Shown here: piece after piece, positions 32,481 to 33,804 of the stretch
Position numbering within the stretch: the first letter of the stretch is position 1
Layout of the letters: each line of letters starts with the position of its first letter
Assembly: GCA_017306015.1 (NCBI GenBank)
Contig: JAFKJK010000032.1
Coordinates: forward strand, 1-33,804
Direction of reading: 5' to 3'
Origin: Propionibacteriaceae bacterium
GTDB taxonomy: Bacteria > Actinomycetota > Actinomycetes > Propionibacteriales > Propionibacteriaceae
Length of the DNA: 33,804 nucleotides
Notes under the pieces: generated by a model
What the model was told of the DNA's origin: nothing
The model's database searches: none
What the model saw: the letters and a program-made list of their open reading frames with translations, nothing else
Translations under genes and position numbers: made by a program

Positions 32481-33238
32481 CCACCCACGTCCTCGGCGAC
32501 ACCGCCGTCCTCACCGGACGGTCGCTGCGCCACATCACCCGAAGCCTCGACACCATCATCACCACCGCGATCACGCCGATCGCCATGATGCTGATGTTCG
32601 TCTACGTGTTCGGTGGTGCCATCCAGACCGGCACCGACAACTACGTGGACTACCTGTTGCCGGGCATCCTGCTGATCACGATCGCCTCCGGTGTCGCGTA
32701 CACCGCCTTCCGGCTGTTCATGGATCTGCAGAGCGGCATCTTCGAGCGGTTCGGGTCGATGCCGATCGCCCGATCGTCGGTGCTGTGGGCGCACGTGCTG
32801 ACCTCGATCGTTGCGAACGTGATCTCGCTCGTGCTGGTGGTGGCGGTGGCGCTGGTGATGGGCTTCCGCTCCGGTGCCGGCGTGCTGGCCTGGCTCGCGG
32901 TGGCCGGCATCCTGGTGCTGTTCACGCTCGCGCTGACCTGGCTGGCCGTGATCCCGGGTCTGACCGCGAAGACGGTGGACGGCGCCAGCGCGTTCTCCTA
33001 CCCGCTGATCTTCCTGCCGTTCGTCAGCTCGGCGTTCGTCCCGACGGCCACGATGCCCGGCCCGGTGCGCTGGTTCGCGGAGAACCAGCCGGTCACCTCG
33101 ATCGTGAACAGCATCCGGAACCTGCTGGCGTCCCAGCCGGTCGGCAGCGACCTCTGGATCGCCCTGGCCTGGTGCGTCGGCATCCTGGTGATCGCGGTGG
33201 TCCTCGCCCTGATGGCCTACCGCCGCCGCATCTCCTGA
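32477..33238 (+). CDS. ABC-2 type exporter permease (DrrB-like)
   Basis: This 253-residue permease has six predicted spans and the ABC-2 family's NYVDYLLPGILLITIASGVAYTAF block and PLIFLPFVSSAFVPTATMPG block near the middle and end. With DrrA-like ATPase and PadR it would form a regulated exporter, perhaps of a hydrophobic toxic compound. Substrate cannot be told from the sequence. It overlaps the ATPase gene by 4 bases. Confidence 0.92.
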   Translation: MTTHVLGDTAVLTGRSLRHITRSLDTIITTAITPIAMMLMFVYVFGGAIQTGTDNYVDYLLPGILLITIASGVAYTAFRLFMDLQSGIFERFGSMPIARSSVLWAHVLTSIVANVISLVLVVAVALVMGFRSGAGVLAWLAVAGILVLFTLALTWLAVIPGLTAKTVDGASAFSYPLIFLPFVSSAFVPTATMPGPVRWFAENQPVTSIVNSIRNLLASQPVGSDLWIALAWCVGILVIAVVLALMAYRRRIS

Positions 33239-33804
33239 TCGTCGGTGTGGGGGACGGAACTCAGCCGCCACCCCGTTCGGCATCGTCTCGGAGCCGCGGA
33301 TCTGCGTTGGCGTTGTCAGTGCGTTCGATCCGAGGTCCCGGGTCGGGGCCCGGGACGACGAAGCTCGGTCTGGGATGGAACGGTACCGTTCCTCGTTCCG
33401 TTCACGCCTCGTCGTCCCGGCGTAAGCCGGGATGACGCCCGGGGCGTGCCTGGGTGGGCGTGGACGCGGGTCTGTTGGGACGGCTGGTCGGTTCGGTCGG
33501 TCGGGTGTCCGGGTCCCGGGTCGGGGCCCGGGACGACAACGCTCGGTCTGGGACGGAGTGGGACCGTCCTCGGTCCGTTCACGCCTCGTCATCCCGGCGT
33601 AAGCCGGGATCTCGCCCGGAGCGCGCGTGCCTGGTCGGTTGGTGAAGCGGGCGTGGGCGCGGATCTGTTGGGACGGCTGGTCGGGTTCGGCCGCGGCTGT
33701 CGGGGTCCCGGGTCGGCGCGCGGGACGACGAGACCTGGGCATACCCTCGCTCGTCATCCCGGCGTAGGCCGGGATGACGAGCGGGCGTCCGGGTCAGTGT
33801 CGGG
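33239..33804. repeat. Tandem array of two alternating palindromic units
   Basis: No gene is seen in these 566 bases. Hairpin A (GTCCCGGG/CCCGGGAC) occurs at 33335-33356 and 33513-33534, with a degenerate third copy at 33705-33726. Hairpin B (ATCCCGGC-GTAA-GCCGGGAT type) occurs at 33415-33432, 33591-33610 and 33751-33780. The last copy has a perfect 13-bp stem. A and B alternate with a period near 165-190 bases. Its frames read as IPAYAG-like peptides, a well-known repeat artefact. The array may continue beyond the window. Confidence 0.85.

Noticed and set aside
31952..33757. 601-residue minus-strand open frame with IPAYAG repeats
   Set aside because: Translated repeat array and antisense of the exporter genes; the IPAYAG peptides come from palindromic repeats, not a protein.

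Overview
The window is high-GC DNA from an actinobacterium. The dense short operons, GTG starts, actinobacterial-type PadR/DUF1048/DrrAB cluster, MobF relaxase and apolipoprotein-like DUF3618 envelope cluster all fit. Propionibacteriales is a guess; no rRNA, complete tRNA or marker gene fixes the genus.

Positions 1 to about 12,430 look like the right-hand part of an integrative and conjugative element or a related mobilisable island. It starts inside a TraA/TrwC-type (MobF) relaxase-helicase cut by the window edge. A non-coding stretch with an oriT-like set of repeats and a VapBC-type toxin-antitoxin pair follow. Next is a six-gene, minus-strand sugar operon in transcription order: LacI-type repressor, lipoprotein solute-binding protein, two ABC permeases, a GH172 (DUF2961) glycosidase and a PfkB-family sugar kinase. 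A tyrosine integrase and a short sequence resembling the 3' end of a tRNA gene (candidate att site) close the element. Repeated LacI-type operators sit in front of the repressor, and a perfect 15-bp-stem hairpin lies between the binding-protein gene and the first permease gene. Known GH172 enzymes act on difructose anhydrides and on D-arabinofuranosides, so the operon probably imports and cleaves a fructofuranose- or arabinofuranose-type disaccharide or oligosaccharide, and the kinase phosphorylates the released ketose. This operon is the best candidate for an under-described system here.

From about 12,540 to the end the content looks chromosomal. It holds an NAD-dependent epimerase-like protein and a small acidic disordered protein. 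A translationally coupled three-gene envelope cluster (Ala-rich helical protein, holin-superfamily membrane protein, DUF3618 protein) follows. Next is a second sugar ABC transporter (binding protein and two permeases) with an atypical NRAMP-family transporter tightly attached. A zinc alcohol dehydrogenase is separated from the NRAMP gene by a mirrored palindromic repeat array. A run of plus-strand genes then encodes a histidine phosphatase, an NAD(P)HX dehydratase (NnrD-like), a lipoprotein, a 30-residue membrane peptide, a DUF6766 protein, a possible 34-residue cysteine-rich peptide and a YihY/BrkB membrane protein. TatA, a PQQ-propeller lipoprotein with a membrane partner, and cobyric acid synthase follow. 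The last gene block is a PadR regulator, a DUF1048 protein and a DrrAB-type ABC exporter. The final ~570 bases are a tandem array of palindromic repeats.

Neither sugar transporter has an ATPase gene beside it, so both probably rely on a shared MsiK-type ATPase encoded elsewhere.
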